DNA from: an uncultured bacterium
GTDB lineage: Bacteria; Patescibacteriota; Gracilibacteria; Absconditabacterales; Absconditicoccaceae
DNA: 64,000 nt
Assembly (NCBI GenBank): GCA_947170225.1
Contig: CAMVSQ010000002.1
Span: 1 to 64,000 of the forward strand
Reading direction: 5' to 3'
Shown: positions 55,724 through 64,000 of the stretch, piece after piece
Numbering within the stretch: position 1 is the first letter of the stretch
Layout: each line of letters opens with the position of its first letter
Notes under the pieces: model-generated
Databases searched by the model: none
Told to the model about the DNA's origin: nothing
The model's input: the letters and a program-made list of their open reading frames with translations, nothing else
Position numbers and translations under genes: made by a program

Positions 55724-56191
55724 ATGAACGAACAAGAAAAAGAGCAAATTAAGAGCATTATAGCAAATTTTGTGGAAGCAAAATGATATTTCCCATATAT
55801 TATAGATTTGGAACAACATCCAATGTTTTGACCAATTTTCAAATGATTGGACAAAGAAAAAAAAGAATGAGTAGAAAAAATTATCGATGAATGTATTGTG
55901 GAAAAAATCAATTCATACAAGACAAAATGATGAGAATTATTTAGGAGATTTTTTGAAGTAAATGAAGAAGATTTCTGGAATTTTAGAGATATGAATTGTG
56001 ATGATAATTTTGCACAAACAAGAGAATTTCAAGAATTATGAAAAAAAGTAGAAGCTGAAATGTTTAGGTATGAATGAATTTTGACTGAAAGAATGCTTGA
56101 TCAAGAAAAATGACTTGATAAAGTAGTTTGATCATTCTATAACATCGTATATAGTTTCTTCCCAAGATTTAATTTGATAAATAGTGATTAA
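55724..56191 (+). CDS. 155-aa helical protein of unknown function
   Basis: A soluble, charged protein (start MNEQEKEQIKSIIANFVEAK, with FPYIIDLEQHPMFGPIFK). All-helical appearance, no signal peptide, no recognised motif. It ends at TAA, 8 bases before the -35 box of the small-RNA unit. UGA glycines present. Confidence 0.7.
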
Positions 56192-56198
56192 AAAAAAC

Positions 56199-56226
56199 TT
56201 GAAATTTTTGGTTTTTTATTTATGAT
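56199..56226 (+). promoter_or_regulatory. Promoter of the candidate small RNA
   Basis: TTGAAA (56199-56204) and TATGAT (56221-56226) are 16 bases apart, placing transcription start near 56233. No reading frame follows on this strand. Confidence 0.5.
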
Positions 56227-56231
56227 ATAAG

Positions 56232-56400
56232 TACGTTGGTATTCGGATTCTCGAGCACATATGTGTGTTTTTGTTTAGTAAGGTTTCTGAAAAACAAAAT
56301 CATGCACCCAATATAAAATTAATTATCCCGCCGAAATACCGATGTCAGTGCGTGTGCAATCTTGTTCAAATCATTGGATGACATTGCACACATTTTTTTG
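56232..56400 (+). ncRNA. Candidate structured small RNA (about 170 nt)
   Basis: Located between a promoter and a terminator hairpin with no coding potential. GTTGGTATTCGG near 56234 pairs with CCGAAATACCGAT near 56331, giving a ~12-bp closing stem with one bulged base. Inside, TTTTTGTTTAG (56269 region) pairs imperfectly with CTGAAAAACAAAA. A palindrome CACATATGTG sits on the 5' side of the interior. The 3' end is a terminator hairpin (56352-56399). This rod-like shape and size recall 6S RNA, but no conserved 6S sequence can be confirmed by eye. SRP, tmRNA and RNase P motifs are absent. Confidence 0.45.
56352..56399 (+). terminator. Terminator of the candidate small RNA
   Basis: GTGTGCAAT (56352-56360) and ATTGCACAC (56383-56391) form a perfect 9-base stem, followed by ATTTTTTTG. 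Confidence 0.75.
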
Positions 56401-56457
56401 TTTTTTTACAATTTTTTGCTAAGTTTATTTATTTGGCTATTATCTGAAATCAATGTG

Positions 56458-56781
56458 TTACTTTTTCTTTGAAACAATATTCAAATATTGCTGATTAAGC
56501 TTTTGAACTCAATTTTCTAATCTGTAGTAATGATACAAGTAGGCTCATTCCAGGATAATTAGGACAGAATCTAACATGCAAAAGAATATATTATTTGCTG
56601 AATTTACAAAAAATATTGCTAATAAAGTTCAAATGAAGATTGTGACAAAAAGATGGACTATTCTTTCGTGTTTGAATCGCTCTAATGATTCCTTGATATA
56701 TTTCTCATCTGTGATTTTTTTTGATTCAATATCTGAAATCAGGTTTTCCAATTTATCTGCTATTCATGGATTTTTTTTCAT
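56458..56781 (-). CDS. 107-aa small membrane protein
   Basis: Begins MKKNPGIADKLENLISDIES, an amphipathic charged helix, then two membrane helices (IVHLFVTIFIGTLLAIFFV and NIFFCMLDSVLIILEGAYLY) separated by a short loop with asparagines, and a basic C-terminal tail. No family recognised. It lies directly downstream of alaS on the same strand. Confidence 0.7.
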
Positions 56782-56828
56782 ATTTTGTGATATTTTTTAA
56801 ATTGCTTATGTGTTGTCCCAGGGGTTGA

Positions 56829-56858
56829 AAATTAACCTCGGGGTCGAGTCGTTAATTT
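56829..56858. other. Hairpin overlapping the alaS stop codon
   Basis: AAATTAAC and GTTAATTT form an 8-base stem enclosing a second stem CTCG/CGAG with loop GGGT. It begins at the alaS TAA but lacks a T run, so it may protect the 3' end rather than terminate. Confidence 0.4.
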
Positions 56859-58416
56859 ATCCAACAAAATGTAAAAATACACCTTCATATTTTTGGACAT
56901 CTTTGATGTACAATGTCTCTCATGAATCTAATGTAATATTTCCACTATCTCATTTTTGTCATCCAGATTCTGCATAGAATGGTGTCTGATCAAAAATCAA
57001 AATTCTCTGCCCGTTCACCTCAAAATCTTTGAGAAGTTTGCAATCTGCAGAGCTCTGCTTACCGTATCAAAGAAATTTTGTTTGAGGAATTCATTCTAAA
57101 TATTTTGACCAATCGATATCTTTTTGAAATTTGGCAGATGAACGAGATCTTTCTTTTTGATTTTCTAATTCTTTTTTGAATCATGCTTCATCAATTGATA
57201 TATTTTTTTCCAGACAAATTTCTTTAGTCAATTCTACTGGGAATCAGCAAGTATCGTACAAAAAGAATACATCTTTTCAATCTAAGTTATTTCATGATAA
57301 AATTTTTAGTTTTTCATCGAGAACTTTGAGTCCTCTGCTGATTGTATTTTTAAAGGTTAGAATTTCGTCCATGAGCGACTTTATCACATCTTCTACTTTT
57401 AGTGGACGAGTATTATTGCTTACGAATGTTACAATTTCTGACAACATTAATTTTAGTTCGTCATTTGAGATGTCTTTTAGGAGCATCAAATTGTAGTACA
57501 TTCTCCTTATTATCATCCTGAGAACGTACCCAGCTCAGACATTTGATTGAATAACTCAATCATTCAAGAGTAATCCTGCCGTCCTGAGGTGATCTGCAAT
57601 AATTCTAAATCTTCTCTCATTTCATAAGTATTGAAGTCATGTATATTTTGAAATTGTATCCAAAATTGGTTGAAAATTATCTGTTTCGAAAATTGTTGGT
57701 TTATTTTGTAAAACTCTGCACATTCTCTCGTATCACATTCAAGTATCTACATTTTGATGTGGTAATTTTGTCAGAGTTCAGGATTCATCACGATAAAATT
57801 GCATGAAAACATTATTCCAAATCTCCATCCAATTTTCTTCGTCATCTTTTACATTTGATTCCAGTGGTGGCAATCCTTCTCATATATAATAAAATATTTC
57901 AGTATCTGGTCAACATGGTCAGACTGGTCATGGAGTCCATCGATTGTCATCAGCTCAAAGAAATGAAATTTTATCAGCAGGTATTCCAGCTTGTAATCGG
58001 CAATCTGCTGTTTCTTGGTCTCTTGGTGCATTTTCATCTCATTCAAATACTGTGACTGCCAATTTTTTTGGATCAAATCACAATTCATTTACCAAAAAAT
58101 CATAAGAATATTGGACTGCTTCTTTTTTGAAATAGTCTCACAATGATCGATTTCCCATCATTTCAAAAAATGTCAAATGTGATGAATCTCAGACTGCATT
58201 TATATCGTTTGTCCTCACGCATTTTTGGATATTGAATAATCTTTTTCAAACTGGGTGAGTCTTTCCCGCTAAATATGGGACAAGTTGTTGCATTCAAGCA
58301 ACATTGAACATTGCAGTACTTTCTTTGCTTGCGACAAGTGAAACTTCTGGCAAATGCTTATGATCATTTTTTAGTCGAAATTGTTCTCGTTTTTGTCTAA
58401 GTGTCTTTCAGTCCAT
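56857..58416 (-). CDS. alaS: Alanyl-tRNA synthetase, truncated (no editing or C-Ala domain)
   Basis: A 519-aa protein; typical AlaRS is ~870 aa. The aminoacylation core is complete: VASKESTAMFNVAGMQQLVP, RTNDINAVGDSSHLTFFEMM, WTPGPVGPCGPDTEIFYYIG, VDTGMGYERM, and the tRNA-recognition part IIADHLRTAGLLL with GAGYVLRMIIRRMYYNLMLL. It then reaches the first strands of the editing-domain barrel (DQTPFYAESGGQKGDSGNIT) and stops at TAA after LHFVG. The zinc-binding HxxxH...CxxxH editing site and the C-Ala domain are missing. Mischarged Ser/Gly-tRNA(Ala) would need clearance in trans. Start ATG 58416. Confidence 0.95.
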
Positions 58417-58482
58417 TTGTTCAAAAAAAATACTAAATAATGATTACTTTTATATATAATGATTTCATTTTCAATAAAAAAA

Positions 58483-58505
58483 TCCCTACTAAATTTTAGT
58501 AGGGA
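58483..58505 (-). terminator. Terminator of the PP2C-like membrane protein gene
   Basis: TCCCTACTAAA and TTTAGTAGGGA form a perfect 11-base stem with a one-base loop centre (realistically a 4-5 base loop), followed by seven T on the minus strand; 25 bases after the TAG at 58530. Confidence 0.9.
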
Positions 58506-58529
58506 GATTGTATAAATTTTTGTTTTTTA

Positions 58530-60614
58530 CTATTCTAGATTATTGCTTGAAACTGCTTTTAGAGTATCGTCTTTTTCTACACTTTTTATATATTCGTATA
58601 AATTGATTTTGTTTACTCATTCGTTTGTCAAAATATACATTTCTGGGTTGTTTCAAGTGCTATCTGGGATAGAAACATCCTTTACTTCTTCAGATGTCAA
58701 AGCAAATTTGAAACTAAATAAATATGTCAGGTTGTATTTTGATGTGTTTGCATCATTTGTTTTCAAGGGGTTTGAAGTATAGATAGTAAATGTTTTGTTT
58801 ACTCTATCAAATAAATATACATATTTTGAATTTAGTGATGCTATTACTTTTACATCATTTGAATATTTGTTTGTCATAGTATCTCATCACAATAATTTGA
58901 TTTCGCGGACATCCAATGTAGAACCATTTCATGGTCTTCGGAATTGATACAATTTTCCATTATTTCGTGCCAAGAATGTAGAATCAATAGCCATTCAAGC
59001 AAAATTTCACTCAAATGAAACAGAGTCTGTATATCACTCCACAACTGAATAATTTTGTCATGCTTGGTATACTGTTTGTGATCATACTGTATTTCTGTAT
59101 CTGGTGACTACTACCCCATTTAAGGCACTATTTAGATTTGGCTGGAATACATAAAAATTTGATTTTCAATAAACTCAAACTCATCCTACAGTATCTGGGA
59201 ATCACAATCAATCAATGGTAGTCACTGGTTCAATTCATGCTTTCACTATATTGTACACGCGTCAATCAGAAGTGTAGCAATATAGTCCATCTCTCAGCAA
59301 ATTTACAGAACATCAAGCGATATTTGTATCAATACCGTACTCTATCAATCATCATCTAGATCAGTCATTTACTGCTCAAATCAATGCTCACTTAGTTCAT
59401 CAGATATTTATAGATTTTTGGTAATCTATATATAATACATCTCACATTTTACCTTTTTCGGTTGAATTGAATGAAATTTGTCTAGTTTTTATTCATGTAG
59501 CAGCATCATCCAATTGAGAAAGATTTTCTATCCTAATAATATTGAATCCTTTGTAATAATCGTCTTCTACAATTCATTTTAGGCTGTCAACATCTTCCAG
59601 CCATCTTCCATTTTGTTCCAATAATGTCAATTTTTCTACTATCTCATTGTATTTGATAGATTTATCATCTGATGATGGGTCCATTTGCTGAAACAAGTAA
59701 ATATCTTTTTTGATATCATCAATGGTAATATCAACTATGGATCATGATTCGGTAATTATTGAATTATCATGTTTTGTGTCCAACAGAGCAGACAAAACGC
59801 TGTATAATAGCACTAATACTATTATACCCAAAACACCTATGACTACATAATATTTGTTTTCTCAAAGTTTTTTCATCCATGCTTTGCTGGCTGTAAATTT
59901 TCATTTCATCCAAGATCATCATTTTTTGGTAATTGATGATGTATCGGAATTTGATAGTATATTTCCATGAATGTAATAACTTGATACTAATCAAATTTTG
60001 TCTTTTTCTATCCTAGAAAGCAATGTTTTTTCAAAAACATCCAAAAATGATGTTTCATCTTGATCAATTATTTGTTCAAGCTCCTTGATATCTCATTGAT
60101 CCAATACATCGGTAATTTTGGTTCATGTATAGACTATTTCGTCTCATGTTTCTATATTTCATTCCACAAAGTCTGAAAACAAATCTATTTTTGTTTTTTT
60201 GTTTACTCCGTTGTGCAACTGATAATACAATTTACTATCTCTAAATATCAATATGGATGTATCTCAAATCATAGATGATATTATGGTATCTCATGCAATA
60301 ATTTGGATATATCATTTGATAGAAAAACGCTCAATATCCGTCACTTTGTCTGCAAATAATTTTAGTTTTACATTTAAATTTTGTAATCAATTTTCCAAAT
60401 TGTTTTTTAGATCTCATTCATCATAAATTTCTGTATTGATTTTTTCCATCAAATCAGCCAAAAAATCTTGGATCAAATCTTTTTGATATTCCAAAAATTT
60501 TTCTGATTCTAGTATTACATATGTATTTATCTGCACTCAATTTGTCAATTTCTCTTTGAATTGAAATTGCTGATTTGCTGCCAAGTAATTGTATTTTTTT
60601 TCTCTTATTTGCAT
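58530..60614 (-). CDS. Single-pass membrane protein with PP2C-like domain and beta-propeller-like exterior
   Basis: A 694-aa protein. Residues ~1-215 look like a degenerate PP2C-type phosphatase domain (YVILESEKFLEYQKDLIQDF for the N-terminal helix; GDTSILIFRDSKLYYQ resembles the GDSR-x-Y motif), but the metal-binding aspartates of PP2C are not clear. A single membrane helix is YVVIGVLGIIVLVLLYSVL (~residue 265). The outer part (~300-694) has repeated blades with short turns (LLRDGLYCYTSDGRVYNIV, SKYVYLFDRVNKTFTIYT), suggesting a propeller. It has its own terminator. A sensor or signalling role is inferred. Confidence 0.65.
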
Positions 60615-60693
60615 GGTAAATAATTAAGAATTAGTGATTAAAAATAAATAATAAAAATTTTTTGTTTACTACAATTTTTATAATTATATAAAA

Positions 60694-61509
60694 TTATTCT
60701 TTTTTCAACACCAAATACTTAAAAACATAACATGGAGCATAAAGTGTGCTTTTTATTTTCTTCCAATTCCTTTTAGGATCTGTGATAAATCTCCATAATC
60801 GTTCAAGTTTTAGCTTTCTGACAAAATTTGGGGCTCTTTTTTGTACTCATTGTATTTGATTGTTTCATCACGAAGCAGCAATAAAGTCAAATAGACCTCA
60901 AACTGTGAATATGATCAATTGATTATTTTTTATTTTACTCAAATTTTTTTGTACTCGCAACTCTTGGATTGGTGTTCATCTTGCAATTAGCATCACATTT
61001 ATAGGATTTTCTACAAATTGCAGATCTTCAATTTTTTGCCAATAAAAATCAGAATATCAATCTTGAGCATAAATAACATTGAATCATTTTTTTTGATAAA
61101 TTTTTTGGCATTCTTGGACTATTTCGGATTTTGATCAATATAAAAAAAGATTGATCCTTTGGCTTCCGTATCTTTTTTTTATTTCATCTAGAAAATATGG
61201 AATGAAATCTGTTCAATTTAAGTTTGGTAATTTTTTGGTAGGCAAATCAAATCAAAAAAGGTTTGCCAATCTCCAATATGTTTGCAGTGCCATACCATCT
61301 GGAAACAAAAAATCACTATTTAAAATATATTTTTTGTATTCTTTTTGTTCTGTGGTTTTTTTTCAGTTATTAAACAATTTTTGCTGATCAATTACAGCGA
61401 AATACAAAAAATTTCAAATAAGATATTTTTGCTTTTCATACTTTGTAAGTATATCATTTACCGCTTTTGAAGCAGAATAAGGATATAATTTTTTTAAAAT
61501 TTCTATCAA
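60694..61509 (-). CDS. WecG/TagA/CpsF-family glycosyltransferase
   Basis: A 271-aa GT26 enzyme; members add N-acetylmannosaminuronate or N-acetylmannosamine to a lipid-linked sugar for teichoic acid or common-antigen synthesis. Signatures: FLFPDGMALQTYWRLAN, PNLNGTDFIPYFLDEI, LIARGTPIQELRVQKNL, FTVGGLFDFIAASGGNNQ, then RAPNFVRKLKLERLWRFITD. The reading frame has an in-frame TAA a few codons upstream and no ATG before the conserved part, so a TTG start at 61509 (LIEILKKLYPY) is proposed. It follows the amidase-SpoIID gene by 25 bases. Confidence 0.88.
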
Positions 61510-61534
61510 AATATTGTGTTAATAAATAAAATTT

Positions 61535-63565
61535 CTACAGATTAACAATTTGAACTCATGGATAATAATATTTTAGGATATCTGTATAACTTCGACCAAA
61601 AGTTTTTGCCCATCTTTCAGCACCAAGTCAGCTCAATCAAACTCCATGTCATGAAAACTTTTTGTCTGCACAAATTCATATATCAAATTTTGATTGTAGA
61701 TATGAAGTATCGTTTCGTCATCGTTTTTCGTATGCAGAATATGTAAATCCAGCCGAGCATGAAAAATATGGCAAAACTGGTACATATCAATTGTACAAAA
61801 TAATTTTATCTTCTGTATTTTTTAGTGCTTGATATCGCTTTGTCAATGTTTTTTCTAGTCATGCTCATACATATTTTTGGAAAATATCTGGATCATCTAC
61901 GGCATTATAATTGGCTTGATCTGGGATGTTTGGATGATGATTTGCTGGATTCATATAAAATAATGCATAAGATTTGGAAATTAAAGCCATTACTTCATTT
62001 TTTGTAGATGTTTCAGTGTCGTTTGTTTCTACTATTCATTTCATGTAATCTGCAAATGAAAGCCTATTTATTACCACATTTTTGTATGACTGATTTCAAT
62101 TTTTATCTCTGAAATAATCTTTTTGGAAAATCAAAGATCAATGAAATGAATTTCGAGGGATTCAGGCATAAGATTTCCTATCATAGTTTGAAACTGTGAT
62201 TAGATTGTTTTTTGAAGAAACAGAAATGGTTTGTGAGGTATAAGTTTCATCATTTATATTTAGTGCCAAAGTGTTTCATACTCACAAAAATATTTCTCAT
62301 GAATCTGAATTTATAGTGTTTTTATCAAATGAAAAGGTACATCATCAGTCGCAAATTAGAGTATACAAATCGTAGTTTTGCGTTAATTCGTACAGTAATA
62401 CTCTGATGTTTTGCTGCATAAGAGCTTTTGCTTGTTCCAGTGAAATTTTTCAAAGTATTTTAGTAGTGTAGTTTGTAGCAGAGGTGATATTGTTTTGTGA
62501 AATATAATCTTTTTTGATTTGTGTAATTGCAGGAGAGATCTTTGGTTGTATTGATTCAATATATTCATAAGTCAATTTTGTTGAATTTTTTTTGGTCGGT
62601 GTAAAATGTGTAGAATGTTTTTGTGATTGTAAACCTATATCATCAGTTATTTCTCGTGATTTTCAATTTATGATATCATCTACACTAGATCTAATATATG
62701 GTAATAATTTGTGCAGATTCTCTCACGGACAGGCGGTATTACCTGCGTCCTTGTGTCAAGCAATAGTATAATTTACACTTGACTGAACATATGGAGATGT
62801 AGAAAGGTCTTTGTGATAATGTGTGGTTCAGTTTGGATTGATATTGTATTTTTTTACCAAAGCTACTATAAGTTTGATCAGAGATTCTAAAGCTTGTTTG
62901 GATGGTTGATTATCTTCAAAATTTCAGATCATAGCAATTCATATACTTGGAGTGTTGTTTCGTTTTGTGTGTGCTCAAATCACTCATTCTCATCCTGCTC
63001 TACCCTCGTAAATATTTCCAAATGGATCTATAATAAAATTGTATCCAATATCTCATCGTGCATTTATCAGTGTATGATATTTGTACACATCTTGTAAGTA
63101 TGTCAGTACATCATCTTGTGTTTTTAGATTTGTATTGTCGGAAGCTGTATGATGAATTAGGATTTTTGTTTTTTGGTTTCTATGGTATTCGGTCCACCAA
63201 AGTTTTTGTCAATTGAACAATGAATTTGATCGGTCTGTATACATATCATCATAAAAATTTTTTTTCAAAAAAGAGTTTGCTGTATTTGATTTTTCTTTTG
63301 CTCTATCGCTTTCTGCTATTTTTTTTAGATAAGCGAGATAGTCGTTTTCTCTCAAATTGTCCAATGATTTTTGTTGTGCAAGTCTATTTGCCAAAATTCA
63401 TTGCCATTTTGGATGAGAAACAAGTCTCCAATTCTCGTCTGCTCATCGCTCTGCACGAGAAATAATAGTAATTCAAGGTAAATCTCGATCACTAGCAAAA
63501 ATATAGGAATTGATGGAGATAAATAGTATTCCAAATAAAACTAATATTTTGGCTATTTTTTTCAT
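61535..63565 (-). CDS. Secreted N-acetylmuramoyl-L-alanine amidase-SpoIID fusion
   Basis: A 676-aa exported protein. A signal peptide is clear (MKKIAKILVLFGILFISINS then YIFAS). Residues ~120-320 are an amidase_2/PGRP domain: TKILIHHTASDNT with the first zinc histidine, GYNFIIDPFGNIYEGRAGG, and AGHKDAGNTACPG with the second histidine and the cysteine. Residues ~380-676 are a SpoIID-type domain: PRNSFHGSLIF, VVINRLSFADYMKGI, EVMALISKSYALFY, SCSAGFTYSAYEK, and GHGVGLSGLGAERWAKTFGR. Both act on peptidoglycan: the amidase removes peptides and SpoIID cleaves glycan strands freed of them. Having both on one chain couples the two steps. Confidence 0.92.
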
Positions 63566-63761
63566 TTTTGCAAAAAAATGGAGTAATAAAGTCTTTTTTG
63601 TTTTCTTATAGTGAATATATGTTCATTTTCAAGAAAAAAGCTTTACAATACAAAAATTTTTTAAGTTTATTTTTATTTGCAAAATTTTACTTTTGATAAA
63701 CTTGAAAATTTAAAAAAAATAATTAAAAGGGGTATGTGTTTAGTAATTAAATAACCAATAT

Positions 63762-64000
63762 ATGCAATTTACTCATTTACACGGACATAGTACATTTTCG
63801 TTTTTGGAAGCGATTTGAACTCCAAAAAAGCTAGTCGCGAAAGCAAAAGAAATGTGATTTAGTGCAATTTGAATCACGGATTTTTTTGCTATGTATGGAG
63901 CGATCCAATTTTATGAATCTGCAAAAGAAAATGAAATCAAGCCAATAATTTGAGTAGAGCTTGGATTTGTGCTAGATATCCACTGAATGAATAAAGTTGA
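63762..64000 (+). CDS. dnaE: DNA polymerase III alpha subunit, start only
   Basis: The first 79 residues of the replicative polymerase are visible, within the N-terminal PHP domain: MQFTHLHGHSTFSFLEAIGT with the PHP motif H-x-H-S, then FSAIGITDFFAMYGAIQFYE (usually ITDH-x-x-x-YG) and IKPIIGVEL. Phe replaces the second-motif histidine (TDFF instead of TDHG), which may weaken the metal site. The rest lies beyond the window. A short reading frame with an AAGGGG-like ribosome site lies just upstream (63733) and may be a leader peptide. Confidence 0.9.

Noticed and set aside
56232-56400. Region as tmRNA, SRP RNA or RNase P RNA
   Set aside because: It is too short for tmRNA or RNase P and lacks the SRP GGAA tetraloop/GAAGCAGC motif.
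63733-63753. Short frame before dnaE as a gene
   Set aside because: Only six codons; kept as a possible leader note in the dnaE entry.
1-64000. UGA as tryptophan (Mycoplasma-type code) or selenocysteine
   Set aside because: UGA aligns with glycine in every family checked, tryptophan uses TGG, and UGA is too frequent and too widespread for selenocysteine.

Overview
This AT-rich window reads as a chromosome segment of a Patescibacteria/CPR bacterium that translates UGA as glycine (genetic code 25), that is, the Gracilibacteria (BD1-5) or Absconditabacteria (SR1) group. In-frame TGA falls where glycine is invariant in dozens of proteins: the DHGKST P-loop of LepA, the ADVDGAH motif of GyrB, the NSPGGEI motif of ClpP, the GPCGP motif of AlaRS and the pilin cleavage site KKG|FTLVE. 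Every gene whose end I could see stops with TAA or TAG, never TGA. Under the standard code almost all of these genes look shattered. Under code 25 they are intact, and they tile the window with no gene-free gap over 300 bases. I see no tRNA, rRNA, CRISPR array or insertion sequence.

Layout. 1-5.1 kb: type I restriction HsdR (cut by the window edge), an MFS transporter and glyA. 5.1-10.1 kb: a 1546-aa protein of unknown function and a 95-aa upstream partner. 10.2-19.9 kb: a GH3-type adenylating enzyme, a DUF1294 membrane protein, rsmI, a lytic-transglycosylase-like protein, a phospholipase D-like protein, a HAD phosphatase, dut, map, ruvC and two unknown proteins. 19.9-24.5 kb: lepA split into two genes with a nitroreductase and an 81-aa gene between the halves, then ruvA and a 274-aa gene. 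The 81-aa and 274-aa genes contain no UGA glycine codons and look like imports from a standard-code organism. 24.6-32.3 kb: rpoD, gyrB, UPF0489, murA and a two-gene 2-oxoacid:ferredoxin oxidoreductase.

32.5-45.5 kb is a surface-polysaccharide locus. It holds a flippase, a small-molecule kinase, a nucleotidyltransferase-HAD fusion, an epimerase, three glycosyltransferases, a hexapeptide acetyltransferase, a TagD/RfaE-like cytidylyltransferase and a 1200-aa membrane protein. 45.6-58.4 kb carries hisS, lysS and an unusually short alaS together with clpP, recJ, a type IV pilin-like protein, small acyltransferases and a candidate structured small RNA. 58.5-64 kb has a PP2C-like membrane protein, a WecG/TagA glycosyltransferase, an amidase-SpoIID fusion that should act on peptidoglycan, and the start of dnaE.

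Two dispersed palindromic repeat families sit between genes: GTCATTCTGA...TCAGAATGAC, and a CCCCTT/AAGGGG type. One copy of the first has become part of a coding sequence. A 24-base identical block lies over the promoters of both glyA and the ferredoxin-oxidoreductase gene, which suggests shared control. The most unusual features are the split lepA with inserted genes, the two UGA-free genes, the 1546-aa protein, the truncated alaS and the small-RNA unit near 56.3 kb.
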